Origin: GCA-003244245 sp963822695
Lineage (GTDB): Bacteria; Actinomycetota; Actinomycetes; Mycobacteriales; Pseudonocardiaceae
DNA: 64,000 nucleotides
Reading direction: 5' to 3'
Assembly: GCA_963822695.1 (NCBI GenBank)
Contig: CAWGJH010000019.1
Location: 1-64,000, forward strand
The position numbers and the translations under genes are program-made. How positions within the stretch are numbered: the stretch's first letter is position 1; each line of letters begins with the position of its first letter. Below, one piece after another: positions 26,891 through 36,133 of this stretch. A model generated the notes under the pieces. The model was not told the DNA's origin and did not search any database. It was given only the letters and a program-made list of their open reading frames with translations.

Positions 26891-28732
26891 ATGCGTACAC
26901 GTCGACGTGGCACCGCACTGGCCGTGGGGCTGATGCTTGGGGTGGGTCTGGTCACCGGAGCCATGGTCCCCGCGCCGCCGGTGCACCCGCCAGCCAAGAC
27001 AGCGGTGGCGCAGGGCCGCGACGGCGCGGTGGTCTCGGACACCGCGGAGTTGACGCAGGCCGGCCTGGACGTGTTGCGCCGGGGCGGAACCGCCGCCGAC
27101 GCCGCAGTCGCGGTTGCCGCGACGCTCGGCGTGACCGACCCCTACGTCGCGGGCCTCGGCAGCGGCGGCTACATCGTCTACTACGACGCGCGCACCCACC
27201 GGGTGTTCACGATCGATGGGCGGGAGACCACGCCGGCCGCCGACGGGCCATCGATGTTCATCGACCCGGCGACCGGAAAGCCACTGCCGTTCCAGGCCGC
27301 GGTGGACAGTGGGCTGTCCGTCGGCGTGCCTGGCACGCTGGCCAGCTGGCAGCGCGCGCTGCAGCGGTGGGGCCGCTTCGGGCTTGCCGAGGACCTGCTG
27401 CCGGCCGAACAGGTCGCCGAGCACGGCTTCGTGGTCGACGCGACGTTCCAGGAGCTGACGCGGGAGAATGTCCCGCGCTTCGCCCAGTTCAGCTCGACGG
27501 CGCCACTGTTCCTGCCCGGCGGCAGGCCGCCCGCTGTGGGTTCGACACTACGCAATCCGGACCTCGCGAAGACCTACCGGGAGATCGGCAAGCGCGGGAT
27601 CAGCGCGCTCTATGGCGGTTCGATCGGCGCCGACCTGGTCAAGGCCGTGCAGCACCCGCCGCTGGTGCCCGGCGCCACGCTGGTAGCGAGGCCCGGCCCG
27701 ATGACGCTGGCGGACCTGCTTGCCTACCGTGCGCTGGACGGCGACCCGACGCACGTGACCTACCGTGGCCTCGACGTGTACGGCATGGCGCAGTCCTCCA
27801 GCGGGGGTATCACCGACGGGGAAGCGCTCGACATCCTGAGCAACTTCGACCTGTCCGCCATGAGTCGGGTGCAGGCGCTGCACCACTACCTGGAGGCTAG
27901 CCGGCTGGCGTTCGCTGACCGTAACCGCTATGTCGGCGACTCACGCTACGTGCACGTGCCCGAGCAGCAACTGCTCTCGCCATCCTTCGGCCGCCAACGC
28001 GCCTGCCTCATCAACCCGGCCAAGGCTGACACCGGCCCGGTCGCGCCGGGCGACCCGGTCGTTGGATCACGCGCGTGCACACCGGTCGGTGCGGCCGTCA
28101 CGGTGCCCGACCAGGAGCACCACACCAACCACTTCGTGGTCGCCGACGGTGCGGGCAACGTCGTCTCCTACACCAACACGATCGAGGAGATAGGCGGCAG
28201 CGGGATCGTGGTTCCCGGCCGCGGTTTCCTGCTCAACAACGAGCTGACCGACTTCAACTTCACGCCCACGCAGGGCAGCGCGCCCGATCCCAACCTGCCC
28301 GCGGCCGGCAAACGGCCGCGCTCGAGTATGTCGCCGACCATCGTACTGAGGGGCAACCGGCCGCTCCTCGCGGTCGGCTCGCCGGGGGGCGCCACGATCA
28401 TCACCACGGTGCTGCAAATCCTGGTCAACCGGATCGACTTCGGCATGAGCCTGCCGGATGCGATCGCCGCACCACGCGCCTCGCAGATCGACGCCGCGAC
28501 CACCAAGGCCGAGCCGGCGTTCATTGCGGCGTCCACCACGCCTGGCCTGCAAGCGCTCGGGCACAAGTTCGTGATCAACGACACCTCACCGCTGGATCCT
28601 ACGATCAAGATCAGCCCGGAGATCGGCGTAGCTTCGGGCCTGGAGTTCCTTCCCGGCGGCACGGTGCTCGCCGCCGGAGAGCCGACCCGCAACGGCGGCA
28701 GCGCAGCTGGCGTCGTCCGCCCCACCCGCTGA
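26891..28732 (+). CDS. ggt: Gamma-glutamyltranspeptidase
   Basis: Hydrolyses or transfers the gamma-glutamyl group of glutathione-like compounds; normally exported and self-cleaved. 613 aa, with a signal-peptide-like start (MRTRRRGTALAVGLMLGVG). Seen: VVSDTAELTQAGLDVLRRGG, AADAAVAVAATLGVTDPYVA, GLGSGGYIVYYD, GIPG-like GVPGTLASW, and the cleavage site HHTNHFVVAD with the presumed nucleophile Thr412. The residue after it is Asn where most family members have Thr (TTH), a noticeable change. The SMSPTIVLR and VGSPGGATIITT small-subunit motifs are intact. Confidence 0.92.
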   Translation: MRTRRRGTALAVGLMLGVGLVTGAMVPAPPVHPPAKTAVAQGRDGAVVSDTAELTQAGLDVLRRGGTAADAAVAVAATLGVTDPYVAGLGSGGYIVYYDARTHRVFTIDGRETTPAADGPSMFIDPATGKPLPFQAAVDSGLSVGVPGTLASWQRALQRWGRFGLAEDLLPAEQVAEHGFVVDATFQELTRENVPRFAQFSSTAPLFLPGGRPPAVGSTLRNPDLAKTYREIGKRGISALYGGSIGADLVKAVQHPPLVPGATLVARPGPMTLADLLAYRALDGDPTHVTYRGLDVYGMAQSSSGGITDGEALDILSNFDLSAMSRVQALHHYLEASRLAFADRNRYVGDSRYVHVPEQQLLSPSFGRQRACLINPAKADTGPVAPGDPVVGSRACTPVGAAVTVPDQEHHTNHFVVADGAGNVVSYTNTIEEIGGSGIVVPGRGFLLNNELTDFNFTPTQGSAPDPNLPAAGKRPRSSMSPTIVLRGNRPLLAVGSPGGATIITTVLQILVNRIDFGMSLPDAIAAPRASQIDAATTKAEPAFIAASTTPGLQALGHKFVINDTSPLDPTIKISPEIGVASGLEFLPGGTVLAAGEPTRNGGSAAGVVRPTR

Positions 28733-28779
28733 CCCTGCGGCGTGAGCCCACTCGCTAGCGGACCCGGTGACCGTCGGGG

Positions 28780-30969
28780 TTAGACCTTCTCCAGGAACTG
28801 GGCGCGTTCCTCGTCGAGCAGATCAGCGGCCAAGCGGGCCAGGGAGGGGTACCTGGTGAGATCGGGATCGGCCTCAACCAGCCGCTGGGCAGCCTCCCGG
28901 GCCTGCCCGATCAGGTCTTCGTCACGCAGCAGCGACAGCAACTTCAGCCCGGAATGACGGCCGGACTGCACCGCGCCGAGCACGTCACCTTCCCGGCGCA
29001 GCTCGAGGTCCAGCCGGGCCAGCTCGAACCCGTCAGTGGTGCCAGCCACGGCGGCCAGCCGCTCCCGGGCGGCAGTGCCTTCCGGGGAGTCGGTCACCAG
29101 CAGGCACAGTCCGGGATGCGATCCCCGGCCGACCCGACCGCGCAGCTGGTGCAGTTGGCTGACCCCGAACCGCTGCGCGTCCATGATCACCATAACGGTG
29201 GCGTTGGGCACGTCCACCCCGACCTCGATGACGGTGGTAGCCACCAGCACGTCGACCTCGCCAGCGGTGAAGGACCGCATCACGGCATCCTTCTCGTTCC
29301 CCGGCAGGCGGCCGTGCAATACCGCCAGCCGCAGCCCGGCCAGCGGACCTTCGTCGAGCTGCGGAGCCACGTCAAGCACCGCCAGCGGCGGGCGCTCACT
29401 GGCCGAGCCGGCAGCGGCCACACTGGCAGCGCCGTCACCGGGAGCGTCCTCACCGAGTGCGTCCGCACCGCCGATCCGTGGGCAGACCAGGTAGGCCTGC
29501 CGACCGGCGGCGACCTCCTCAGTGATCCGCCGCCACACCCGGTCCAGCCAGCTGGGTTTCTCCCCGACCGGCACCACCGTGGTGGAGATCGGTGACCGGC
29601 CGCGCGGTAGCTCGCGCAGCGCGGAAACCTCCAGATCGCCATAGACGGTCATCGCGACAGTGCGCGGGATCGGCGTCGCGGTCATCACCAGCACGTGCGG
29701 GCTGGTGCCCTCGGCCGCCCTGGTGCGCAGCGCGTCGCGCTGCTCGACACCGAAGCGGTGCTGCTCATCGACCACCACCAGGCCCAGATGTGCGAAGGAC
29801 ACCCGATCCTGGATCAAGGCGTGCGTGCCGACCACGATCCCGGCCGCACCGCTGGCCACGTCCAGCAGCGCCTGCTTGCGGGCCCGGGCCGGCAACGACC
29901 CGGTGAGCAGGACGATCCGGGTGGCCTGCTCGGCTGACCCCAGCTCGCCGGCCCGGCCATGCGCACCCAACATGGCGTGCAGGGACCGGGCGTGTTGCGC
30001 GGCGAGCACCTCGGTGGGCGCCAGCAGTACGGCCTGCCGTCCCGCGTCGACAACCTGCAGCATCGCGCGCAGCGCCACCACGGTCTTACCGGATCCGACC
30101 TCACCCTGCAGTAACCGGTTCATCGGGTGCTCACCGGCCAGCTCGGCCGCCAGCAGCTCACCCACCTCCTGCTGCCCGGCGGTCAGCGTGAAGGGCAGCG
30201 CGGCGTCGAACGCGGCGGCCAGCCCGCCGTCCCGGTGCGGGCAGGCCGGCGCGGGCCGCCGCGCCGCCTCCTGACGGCGCCGCGCCAGGGTGAGCTGCAC
30301 CGCCATCGCCTCATCCCACTTCAGCCGGCGCTGCGCGGCGGCGATCTCAGCACGATCGTCGGAACGGTGCACAGCCCGCAGCGCCGCTCCGAGCGCCAGC
30401 AGCCGATGCTGCGCACGCAGGTCGAGCGGCAGCGGATCCTCCGGGTCGTCCAGGACGTCGAACACCTGCCGGACGCAAAGTTGGATCGTCCAGGACGGCA
30501 GGTCCCTGGTCGCGGGATAGACCGGGATCAGCGGCCGGGTGAACTCCGCGAGCTTGTCCGCGTCGCCGTCGAGCAGTTGGTATCTCGGGTGGGTGAGCTG
30601 CAGGGTGCGGGCTTTGCCGTACGTCGTCACCCGGCCCGCGAACAACGCCTTCCGGCCGGGGGTGAGCACTCCGGGCAGATGTTTCTGGTTGAAGAAAGCG
30701 AGGTTCAGCTCGCGGGTGCCATCCCAGATCACCGCGTTCTGGATGGTGCCGTTTTTCTGTTGCATCCGCCGGGAGCTGCACTCGCGGACCTCGGCGACCA
30801 CGGTGACATCTTCCCCCGCCGCCAGATCCGCGATCGGGGTGAGCTGGCCCTGGTCGGCATAGCGGCGTGGGTAGTGCCGTAGCAAGCCAGCGACGGTGTG
30901 CACGTCCAGCTGCTCGGCCAGCAGTGCCGCCACTTTCGCGTCGAGCACCCGGTCCAGCGCATCATCCAT
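28780..30969 (-). CDS. recG: ATP-dependent DNA helicase RecG
   Basis: Branch-migrating helicase that remodels stalled forks and recombination intermediates. Full length, 729 aa from ATG 30969 (MDDALDRVLDAKVAALLAEQ); an upstream start adds a Ser/Gly stretch. N-terminal wedge/OB domain (PRRYADQGQLTPIADLAAGE), then the helicase core: Walker A LLQGEVGSGKTVVALRAML, DEQH box VVVDEQHRFGVEQRDAL, ATPIPRT, and motif VI QLRGRVGRGSHPGLCLLV. It is transcribed divergently from rpmB, leaving about 160 bases for both promoters. Confidence 0.97.
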   Translation of the reverse strand: MDDALDRVLDAKVAALLAEQLDVHTVAGLLRHYPRRYADQGQLTPIADLAAGEDVTVVAEVRECSSRRMQQKNGTIQNAVIWDGTRELNLAFFNQKHLPGVLTPGRKALFAGRVTTYGKARTLQLTHPRYQLLDGDADKLAEFTRPLIPVYPATRDLPSWTIQLCVRQVFDVLDDPEDPLPLDLRAQHRLLALGAALRAVHRSDDRAEIAAAQRRLKWDEAMAVQLTLARRRQEAARRPAPACPHRDGGLAAAFDAALPFTLTAGQQEVGELLAAELAGEHPMNRLLQGEVGSGKTVVALRAMLQVVDAGRQAVLLAPTEVLAAQHARSLHAMLGAHGRAGELGSAEQATRIVLLTGSLPARARKQALLDVASGAAGIVVGTHALIQDRVSFAHLGLVVVDEQHRFGVEQRDALRTRAAEGTSPHVLVMTATPIPRTVAMTVYGDLEVSALRELPRGRSPISTTVVPVGEKPSWLDRVWRRITEEVAAGRQAYLVCPRIGGADALGEDAPGDGAASVAAAGSASERPPLAVLDVAPQLDEGPLAGLRLAVLHGRLPGNEKDAVMRSFTAGEVDVLVATTVIEVGVDVPNATVMVIMDAQRFGVSQLHQLRGRVGRGSHPGLCLLVTDSPEGTAARERLAAVAGTTDGFELARLDLELRREGDVLGAVQSGRHSGLKLLSLLRDEDLIGQAREAAQRLVEADPDLTRYPSLARLAADLLDEERAQFLEKV

Positions 30970-31129
30970 CCCGACTGCGGCCCCAGAGCTGCCAGAAGAG
31001 CTACCCACCGTCGAAGATTACCGAGCCACAGCGATCCCGGTGCGCGACGTCGCGCACCGGGGGGTACGATTATCCGGCAGCCCAGAAGCGGGCGTGCCAT
31101 CCTCGCGACGAACCCAGGGAGTGTGTGAC

Positions 31130-31321
31130 GTGGCTGCCGTGTGCGATATCTGCGGCAAGGGGCCGGGCTTCGGCATGTCGGTCTCGCATTCGCACCGGCG
31201 GACCCATCGCCGGTGGAACCCGAACATCCAGACTGTCCGGGCGAAGGTCGGCGCTAGCCAGCGTCGTCGCCTGAACGTCTGCACCTCCTGCCTCAAAGCA
31301 GGCAAAGTCGTCCGCGGCTAG
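31130..31321 (+). CDS. rpmB: 50S ribosomal protein L28
   Basis: 63 aa from GTG 31130 (MAAVCDICGKGPGFGMSVSH). It shows the N-terminal CDICGK zinc pair, the basic middle SHRRTHRRWNPNIQ and the second cysteine pair in RLNVCTSCLKAGKV, the zinc-binding form of L28. The start is preceded by a ggga ribosome site. The recG-rpmB divergent pair is conserved in actinobacteria. Confidence 0.96.
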   Translation: MAAVCDICGKGPGFGMSVSHSHRRTHRRWNPNIQTVRAKVGASQRRRLNVCTSCLKAGKVVRG

Positions 31322-31358
31322 ACCTCTTTGTTTGTCCGCCTCCTGGGTACTCAAGAGC

Positions 31359-32060
31359 TCACGGCAGGGTCCAGTCCACGGGGTCGGTTCCCAGGTCGGT
31401 GAGCATCTGGTTGGTGCGGCTAAAGGGGCGGGAGCCGAAGAAGCCACGATCGGCTGACATCGGCGACGGGTGCGCGGACTCGATGCACGGCACGTCGGAA
31501 AGCATGGGGCGTAGCGTGCGCGCGTCCCGGCCCCACAAGATCGCGACCAGCGGTTGCGCTGGACGTGCCACCAGCGCGCGGATGGCCTGTTCTGTGACCT
31601 CCTCCCATCCCTTGCCGCGGTGCGAGCCCGGACGCCCAGGCTCCACGGTGAGCACCCTGTTGAGCAGCAGCACACCGTGCGCGGCCCACGGGCTGAGATC
31701 CCCGCTGGACGGGGTGGGGAGCCCGAGGTCGTCACTGTACTCCCGAAAGATGTTGGCCAGGCTACGCGGCAGGGGTCGCACACCCGGCTCGACCGAGAAT
31801 GACAACCCCACCGCGTGACCTGGGGTCGGGTAAGGGTCCTGGCCGACGATGAGCACACGTACCTGGTCGAAAGGTTGGGTGAAGGCTCGCAGGATGTTCT
31901 CTCCGGAAGGCAGGTAACGCCGCCCCGCGGCGATTTCGGCCCGGAGGAACTCACCGGCGGCGGCCACCTGAGGGGCCACCGGGGCCAGCGCACCGGCCCA
32001 GCCAGATTCCACGATCTTATCCACAGCTACTGGCACGGTGTGTGACCTTATCGAGCGCAT
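31359..32060 (-). CDS. ung: Uracil-DNA glycosylase, family 1
   Basis: Excises uracil from DNA. 233 aa. Motifs: the water-activating loop VGQDPYPTPGHAVGLSFSVE (Asp and Tyr of GQDPYP), LLLNRVLTVEPGRPGSH, and the Leu-loop HPSPMSADRGFFGSRPFS. ATG 32060 comes directly after the thiL stop (TGA ATG), so thiL and ung are co-transcribed, as in mycobacteria. Confidence 0.96.
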   Translation of the reverse strand: MRSIRSHTVPVAVDKIVESGWAGALAPVAPQVAAAGEFLRAEIAAGRRYLPSGENILRAFTQPFDQVRVLIVGQDPYPTPGHAVGLSFSVEPGVRPLPRSLANIFREYSDDLGLPTPSSGDLSPWAAHGVLLLNRVLTVEPGRPGSHRGKGWEEVTEQAIRALVARPAQPLVAILWGRDARTLRPMLSDVPCIESAHPSPMSADRGFFGSRPFSRTNQMLTDLGTDPVDWTLP

Positions 32061-33050
32061 TCAGGAGAAGTGCTCCCACCCCGCTGGAAGCACGTCATAG
32101 GCCCCACCGTCGACGGTCACACCACGGCCCTGGCGCACCACACCAAGCTCCGCCCACCCGGCGGGCAGCGCGACACCAGCGGGGAAACACGCCAGCAACG
32201 CGTGGTCCTCGCCCCCGGTGAGCACCCAGTGCCGCGCGTCGGCGCCCAGCGCTGCGGCCACCTCGACCAACCTGCCGGCTACCGGTACCGCCGCCACAGT
32301 GATGTCGATGCCGACGCTGGAGGCCTCAGCGAGGTGTCCCGCGTCGGCGAGCAGGCCATCCGAGACATCGATCATCGCCGTGGCGCCCGCCGTGGCGGCT
32401 TGCGGACCAGCGCCGTAAGGAGGCTCCGGCACTCGGTGGGCATCCACCACCGCCAGCGGAGCTCGAAAACCTCGGCGAAGCACGGCAAGACCCGCCGCGG
32501 ACCAGCCCAGCCTGCCGCACAACCCGAGCACGTCTCCCGGCCGGGCACCGGATCTGGTGACCGGCGCCCGGCCCTGCAGGTCGCCCAGCGCGGTCACCGA
32601 CACCACGAGTTCGGCCGAGCTGACCACGTCGCCGCCGACGATGCCGGCACCGGCCTGCCCAGCTTCCTCCCACATCCCGGCAGCCAAGCCATCCACAGTT
32701 GACACTGGGGTGCGCCCGGGCACGGCCAGCCCGACGACCAACGCGGTGGGCACCGCACCCATTGCCGCCACATCGGCCAGGTTGGCGGCCACCGCCTTGC
32801 GCCCGATCTGGTGCGGCGTAGACCAGTCCAGCCGGAAGTGCACCCCCTCAACGAGCACGTCGGTGGTCACCACCACCCGACCGTCCGCCGCCGCCAGCAC
32901 GGCGGCGTCGTCCCCCGGGCCGAGCAAGGTGCCCGGCGGTAGCCCCCGGCCCGCGGTGATCCGGGCGATAAGCCCGAATTCTCCCAGCTCGGCTACCGAG
33001 CCTGGGTCGGGCGGCGGTGGGTCAGCTGGGGCACCACCGGCAGCGCACAC
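32061..33050 (-). CDS. thiL: Thiamine-monophosphate kinase
   Basis: Phosphorylates thiamine monophosphate to the active cofactor thiamine pyrophosphate. 329 aa. The signature GPGDDAAVLAAADGRVVVTT, DVLVEGVHFRLDWSTP, NLADVAAMGAVPTALVVGL, and the C-terminal DVSDGLLADAGHLAEAS and LTGGEDHALLA are all intact. The first 20 residues are Pro-rich, and GTG or ATG starts nearer VAELGEFG are possible. Directly upstream and coupled to ung. Confidence 0.94.
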   Translation of the reverse strand: MCAAGGAPADPPPPDPGSVAELGEFGLIARITAGRGLPPGTLLGPGDDAAVLAAADGRVVVTTDVLVEGVHFRLDWSTPHQIGRKAVAANLADVAAMGAVPTALVVGLAVPGRTPVSTVDGLAAGMWEEAGQAGAGIVGGDVVSSAELVVSVTALGDLQGRAPVTRSGARPGDVLGLCGRLGWSAAGLAVLRRGFRAPLAVVDAHRVPEPPYGAGPQAATAGATAMIDVSDGLLADAGHLAEASSVGIDITVAAVPVAGRLVEVAAALGADARHWVLTGGEDHALLACFPAGVALPAGWAELGVVRQGRGVTVDGGAYDVLPAGWEHFS

Positions 33051-33122
33051 GCATCACACCCCCGATCCAGGCGGTACGTTTCGTTCCTACCCCGAGAGAG
33101 CCGACGAGACGAAGGGCCCGCC

Positions 33123-33359
33123 GTGGTTCAGGCATACATCCTCATCCAGACCGAGGTCGGCAAGGCTGCGGCAGTGGCCGCGGCGGTGTCGAGCCTGCCC
33201 GGTGTCATGAGCGCGGAGGACGTCACCGGTCCCTATGACGTGATCGTGCGGGCGGAGGCCGTCGATGTGGACCAGTTGGGCCAGCTCGTGGTGGCCAGGG
33301 TGCAGACGGTGGAGGGCATCACCCGCACGCTGACCTGCCCCGTCGTGCACCTCTCCTGA
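33123..33359 (+). CDS. Stand-alone RAM (Lrp/AsnC ligand-binding) domain protein
   Basis: 78 aa: MVQAYILIQTEVGKAAAVAA, LPGVMSAEDVTGPYDVIVRA and RVQTVEGITRTLTCPVVHLS. This is a bare AsnC_trans_reg fold without the DNA-binding domain, as in SraM-type proteins. Such proteins form ring oligomers and bind amino acids; the target is unknown. It is followed 12 bases later by the DUF3515 gene, as in mycobacteria next to thiL. Start GTG 33123. Confidence 0.88.
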   Translation: MVQAYILIQTEVGKAAAVAAAVSSLPGVMSAEDVTGPYDVIVRAEAVDVDQLGQLVVARVQTVEGITRTLTCPVVHLS

Positions 33360-33371
33360 CGGCGGTCGGGC

Positions 33372-33914
33372 ATGCTCTCTTCTCTCGCCGCGCGGCCGGC
33401 CAGCGCCCCACGATGGCCGCTCGGGATCGCACTGGCCTTGGCGGTGGCGCTGGTGGTGGGGGTGCTCATCGCTGCCGCAATGGTGCGCAGCCAGACTCTG
33501 GGTCCGCTGGGGCTGGCCGCCCTCCCCGCTCCCTCGGCCGGTTCCGCGGACTGCGCGCGGCTGCTGGCCGCCCTGCCCGAGAAGCTGGACGGGGGCGACA
33601 TGGGCGCCTTGGAACGCCGGCAGCTTGTTGCCCCGGCCCCCGCGGGCACGGCCGGCTGGGGCGAGCCGCCGGTAGTCCTGCGCTGTGGGCTCGACCGGCC
33701 TGCAGAGCTCACCGCGACGTCGCGGCTCCTGGACATCTCCGGAGTGCAATTCCTCGAACTCACCGGCCCGGACACGAGTACCTGGGTCGCGGTGGACCGG
33801 CCGGTCTACCTCGTCGTGGCCCTGCCCCCCACGAGCGGCAGCGGACCGTTACAGCAGATCGCCACCGTGATCGCGAACACCCTGCCGCAGCGGGACGTGG
33901 ACGTCCCGCGCTGA
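33372..33914 (+). CDS. DUF3515 membrane-anchored protein
   Basis: 180 aa: one N-terminal transmembrane segment (LGIALALAVALVVGVLIAAA, residues 17-36) then an extracytoplasmic domain with two family cysteines (SADCARLLAALPEKL; PVVLRCGLDRPAEL) and a TWVAVDRPVYLVVALP end. Homologous to Rv2980 in position and pattern. Function unknown. The adjacent ddl has led others to propose a cell-wall link, which this sequence neither supports nor refutes. Confidence 0.87.
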   Translation: MLSSLAARPASAPRWPLGIALALAVALVVGVLIAAAMVRSQTLGPLGLAALPAPSAGSADCARLLAALPEKLDGGDMGALERRQLVAPAPAGTAGWGEPPVVLRCGLDRPAELTATSRLLDISGVQFLELTGPDTSTWVAVDRPVYLVVALPPTSGSGPLQQIATVIANTLPQRDVDVPR

Positions 33915-33919
33915 TCGCG

Positions 33920-34510
33920 CTACAGCCGGTACAATCCGGCCAGCACCCGCTCCATCATCGAGAGGTGCGGCGCGCCCCCCAGGCCCATGGGGTTGCGATG
34001 CGCGTGCACCAAGCCGGTGTCGATCATGTCAGCGAGCAGCACCCGGGCCACCCCCAGCGGCAGCGCAAGCAGGGCCGCAACCTCGGCGACCGAGCGGATG
34101 TCGGTACACAGCTCGACGATCGCGGCGTGCTCTGGGGAGCAGATCGCTGTCAGGTCTCGACCCTTGTCGCTGGCGGACACCAGGGTCTCGACGGCAAGGT
34201 CCTGCACCGGCCGGGTGCGTCCCCGGGTCCAGGTGTAGGGCCGGACGGCGAACCGAAAGTCCTCCGGCCCATCCCATCCGTCGTCTGCCCACTCGTTGAC
34301 AACTTGATCGCCTGGAACGTGATCGTCTGGTTGTGCGTGCCGAGCCCGATAACCGTCCTGACCTGGATCCAGGGCCATCTCGTCAGATCCGTCGATCAAG
34401 GTCGCGTCCTGATCGACGGCATGATGACCGGTGCCGTTGCTTCCGAGTGAGACGAACAATCGCGATGCCTCCAGCCGGACGTCAGGGACCCCGCGGGCGG
34501 TAGCCCGCAC
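33920..34510 (-). CDS. DUF742 family protein, outside a conservon
   Basis: 196 aa. The DUF742 domain occupies the C-terminal 120 residues: FRFAVRPYTWTRGRTRPVQD, LTAICSPEHAAIVELC, VAEVAALLALPLGVARVLLA, DMIDTGLVHAH. In streptomycetes DUF742 is encoded in conservons with a sensor kinase, a Roadblock protein and an MglA-type GTPase; none of these is next to it here. The N-terminal 75 residues are Asp/Gly-rich and the start is uncertain. It sits between DUF3515 (convergent) and ddl. Confidence 0.8.
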   Translation of the reverse strand: MRATARGVPDVRLEASRLFVSLGSNGTGHHAVDQDATLIDGSDEMALDPGQDGYRARHAQPDDHVPGDQVVNEWADDGWDGPEDFRFAVRPYTWTRGRTRPVQDLAVETLVSASDKGRDLTAICSPEHAAIVELCTDIRSVAEVAALLALPLGVARVLLADMIDTGLVHAHRNPMGLGGAPHLSMMERVLAGLYRL

Positions 34511-34582
34511 GGGCGGGCTCCACGTGTCTTAACTACTCGTTCATGCTGAGGTCGCTGGAATTCACCCGTTTGACTCAGCGGT

Positions 34583-35683
34583 TCAGCGCAGTCCGGTGCC
34601 GCGGGCCACTGCGGTGTCGATCAATATGGACAGCAAGCTGGAGTAGTCCACACCGGTCACTGCCCACATCCGGGGGTACATCGAGATGGGCGTGAAGCCG
34701 GGCATCGTGTTGATCTCGTTGACAGTCAGCGCATCGTCAGGTCCGACGAAGAAGTCAACCCGGGCAAGACCCTGGCAATCCAGCGAACGGAACGCCGCAA
34801 CGGCCATCGACTGCAGCTCGGCAGTGACGTCATCGTCGAGCTTGGCGGGGATGTCGAACTCGCACGCGTCGTCGAGATACTTGGCGTCGAAGTCATACCA
34901 ACCCGCGGAGTCCTCAGCCACCATACGGATCTCCGCGGGCAGCGACGCCTCGATCCGGCCGTCGGGGAACTCCAGTACCCCACACTCAACCTCGCGACCG
35001 ATCACCGCCGCCTCGACGAGCACCTTAGGATCGACAGCGCGAGCGGTGGCGATCGCCGAGGGCAGCTCGGACCAGTCCGCCACCTTGGTGATGCCCACCG
35101 ATGAGCCCGCTCGAGCCGGTTTGACGAAGACCGGCAGGCCCAGCCGGGCGCGCTGCTCGGCAGTGAGGGTGGTGTCAGCGCCGCGCAGCACCACGGTGTC
35201 GGTGACCGGCAAACCTGCGACGTGCATCAGCTTACGGGCGAACTCCTTGTCCATTCCAGCCGCGCTGGCCAACACTCCGGAGCCGGTATAGGGCAGGTCG
35301 GCCAACTCCAGCAGCCCCTGGATCGTGCCGTCCTCACCAAAAGCCCCGTGCAGCACCGGGAACACCACATCCACGCCGGAGAGCACCTCACCGAGCGCCT
35401 CGCCCGCGATGTGCACCAGTTCCCGCCTGGTCGGGTCAGCGGGCAGGGTAAGAGCCGCCGCAGTGTCGTTGACGGAGGGCAGCATCCGGTCCCGGATCGC
35501 TAGTTCGGCCGGCTCGCCGGTACCCAGCACCCAGGCGCCGTCAACACTGATGCCGATCGGAATGACCTCGAATCGGGTCCGGTCCAGATGGGTCAGCACG
35601 CTTCCCGCCGACACGCAGGAGATCGCGTGTTCGCTGCTACGACCCCCGAAGACGACGGCAACGCGCAGCTTGCGATCTGTCAT
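34583..35683 (-). CDS. ddl: D-alanine--D-alanine ligase
   Basis: Makes the D-Ala-D-Ala dipeptide of peptidoglycan. 366 aa: VAVVFGGRSSEHAISCVSAG (ATP-binding N-domain), FPVLHGAFGEDGTIQGLLEL, YTGSGVLASAAGMDKEFARK, VKPARAGSSVGITKV, ARVDFFVGPDDALTVNEINT. The MPGFT end is typical. The residues expected for a D-Ala (not D-Lac) enzyme are in place as far as can be judged from motifs. Minus-strand gene, convergent with none and preceded by a short gap to the rhodanese gene. Confidence 0.96.
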   Translation of the reverse strand: MTDRKLRVAVVFGGRSSEHAISCVSAGSVLTHLDRTRFEVIPIGISVDGAWVLGTGEPAELAIRDRMLPSVNDTAAALTLPADPTRRELVHIAGEALGEVLSGVDVVFPVLHGAFGEDGTIQGLLELADLPYTGSGVLASAAGMDKEFARKLMHVAGLPVTDTVVLRGADTTLTAEQRARLGLPVFVKPARAGSSVGITKVADWSELPSAIATARAVDPKVLVEAAVIGREVECGVLEFPDGRIEASLPAEIRMVAEDSAGWYDFDAKYLDDACEFDIPAKLDDDVTAELQSMAVAAFRSLDCQGLARVDFFVGPDDALTVNEINTMPGFTPISMYPRMWAVTGVDYSSLLSILIDTAVARGTGLR

Positions 35684-35731
35684 GGCGGCACCTTAACTTC
35701 CGGTGATCCGGCGGCTCCGGCGCGGCGTAGC

Positions 35732-36133
35732 CTAGCTGGACTGGCGCACCGGAAAGCCCTGGGCACACCAGGACTGGAAGCCGCCGATGACGTCGGTGGC
35801 GCGGTGCAGGCCCAGAGTGTGCAAGGAGGCTGCGGCAAGGCTGGAGGTGTAGCCCTGCGAGCAGAGTACGATCACCTGCACGTCGTAGCCAGTGGCCTGG
35901 GGCAGCCGGGCCTCGCACGCGGGGTCGAAGCGCCACTCCAGGTGGTTGCGCTCGACCAGCAAGGCACCGGGCACCTCTCCCTCCTCAGCGCGCTGCCAGC
36001 CAGGGCGGATGTCCACCAAGAGGGCCCCGGTGGCGAGAGCGTCATGCGCCTGCGCTGGGGTGAGGCGCCGCAGTCGCGAGCGAGCCTGCACCAGCATTTC
36101 CGCCACGCTCAGTGCCCCGGGTGGCCGGCTCAC
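35732..36133 (-). CDS. Rhodanese-like domain protein
   Basis: 133 aa from GTG 36133, whose GTGA overlaps the cysteine dioxygenase stop. Rhodanese fold visible: LTPAQAHDALATGALLVDIR, the active-site loop VIVLCSQGYTSSLAAASL (Cys of LCSQGYTS) and FQSWCAQGFPV. Being translationally coupled to cysteine dioxygenase suggests a role in handling sulfite, sulfane sulfur or 3-mercaptopyruvate downstream of cysteine catabolism. Confidence 0.9.
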   Translation of the reverse strand: MSRPPGALSVAEMLVQARSRLRRLTPAQAHDALATGALLVDIRPGWQRAEEGEVPGALLVERNHLEWRFDPACEARLPQATGYDVQVIVLCSQGYTSSLAAASLHTLGLHRATDVIGGFQSWCAQGFPVRQSS

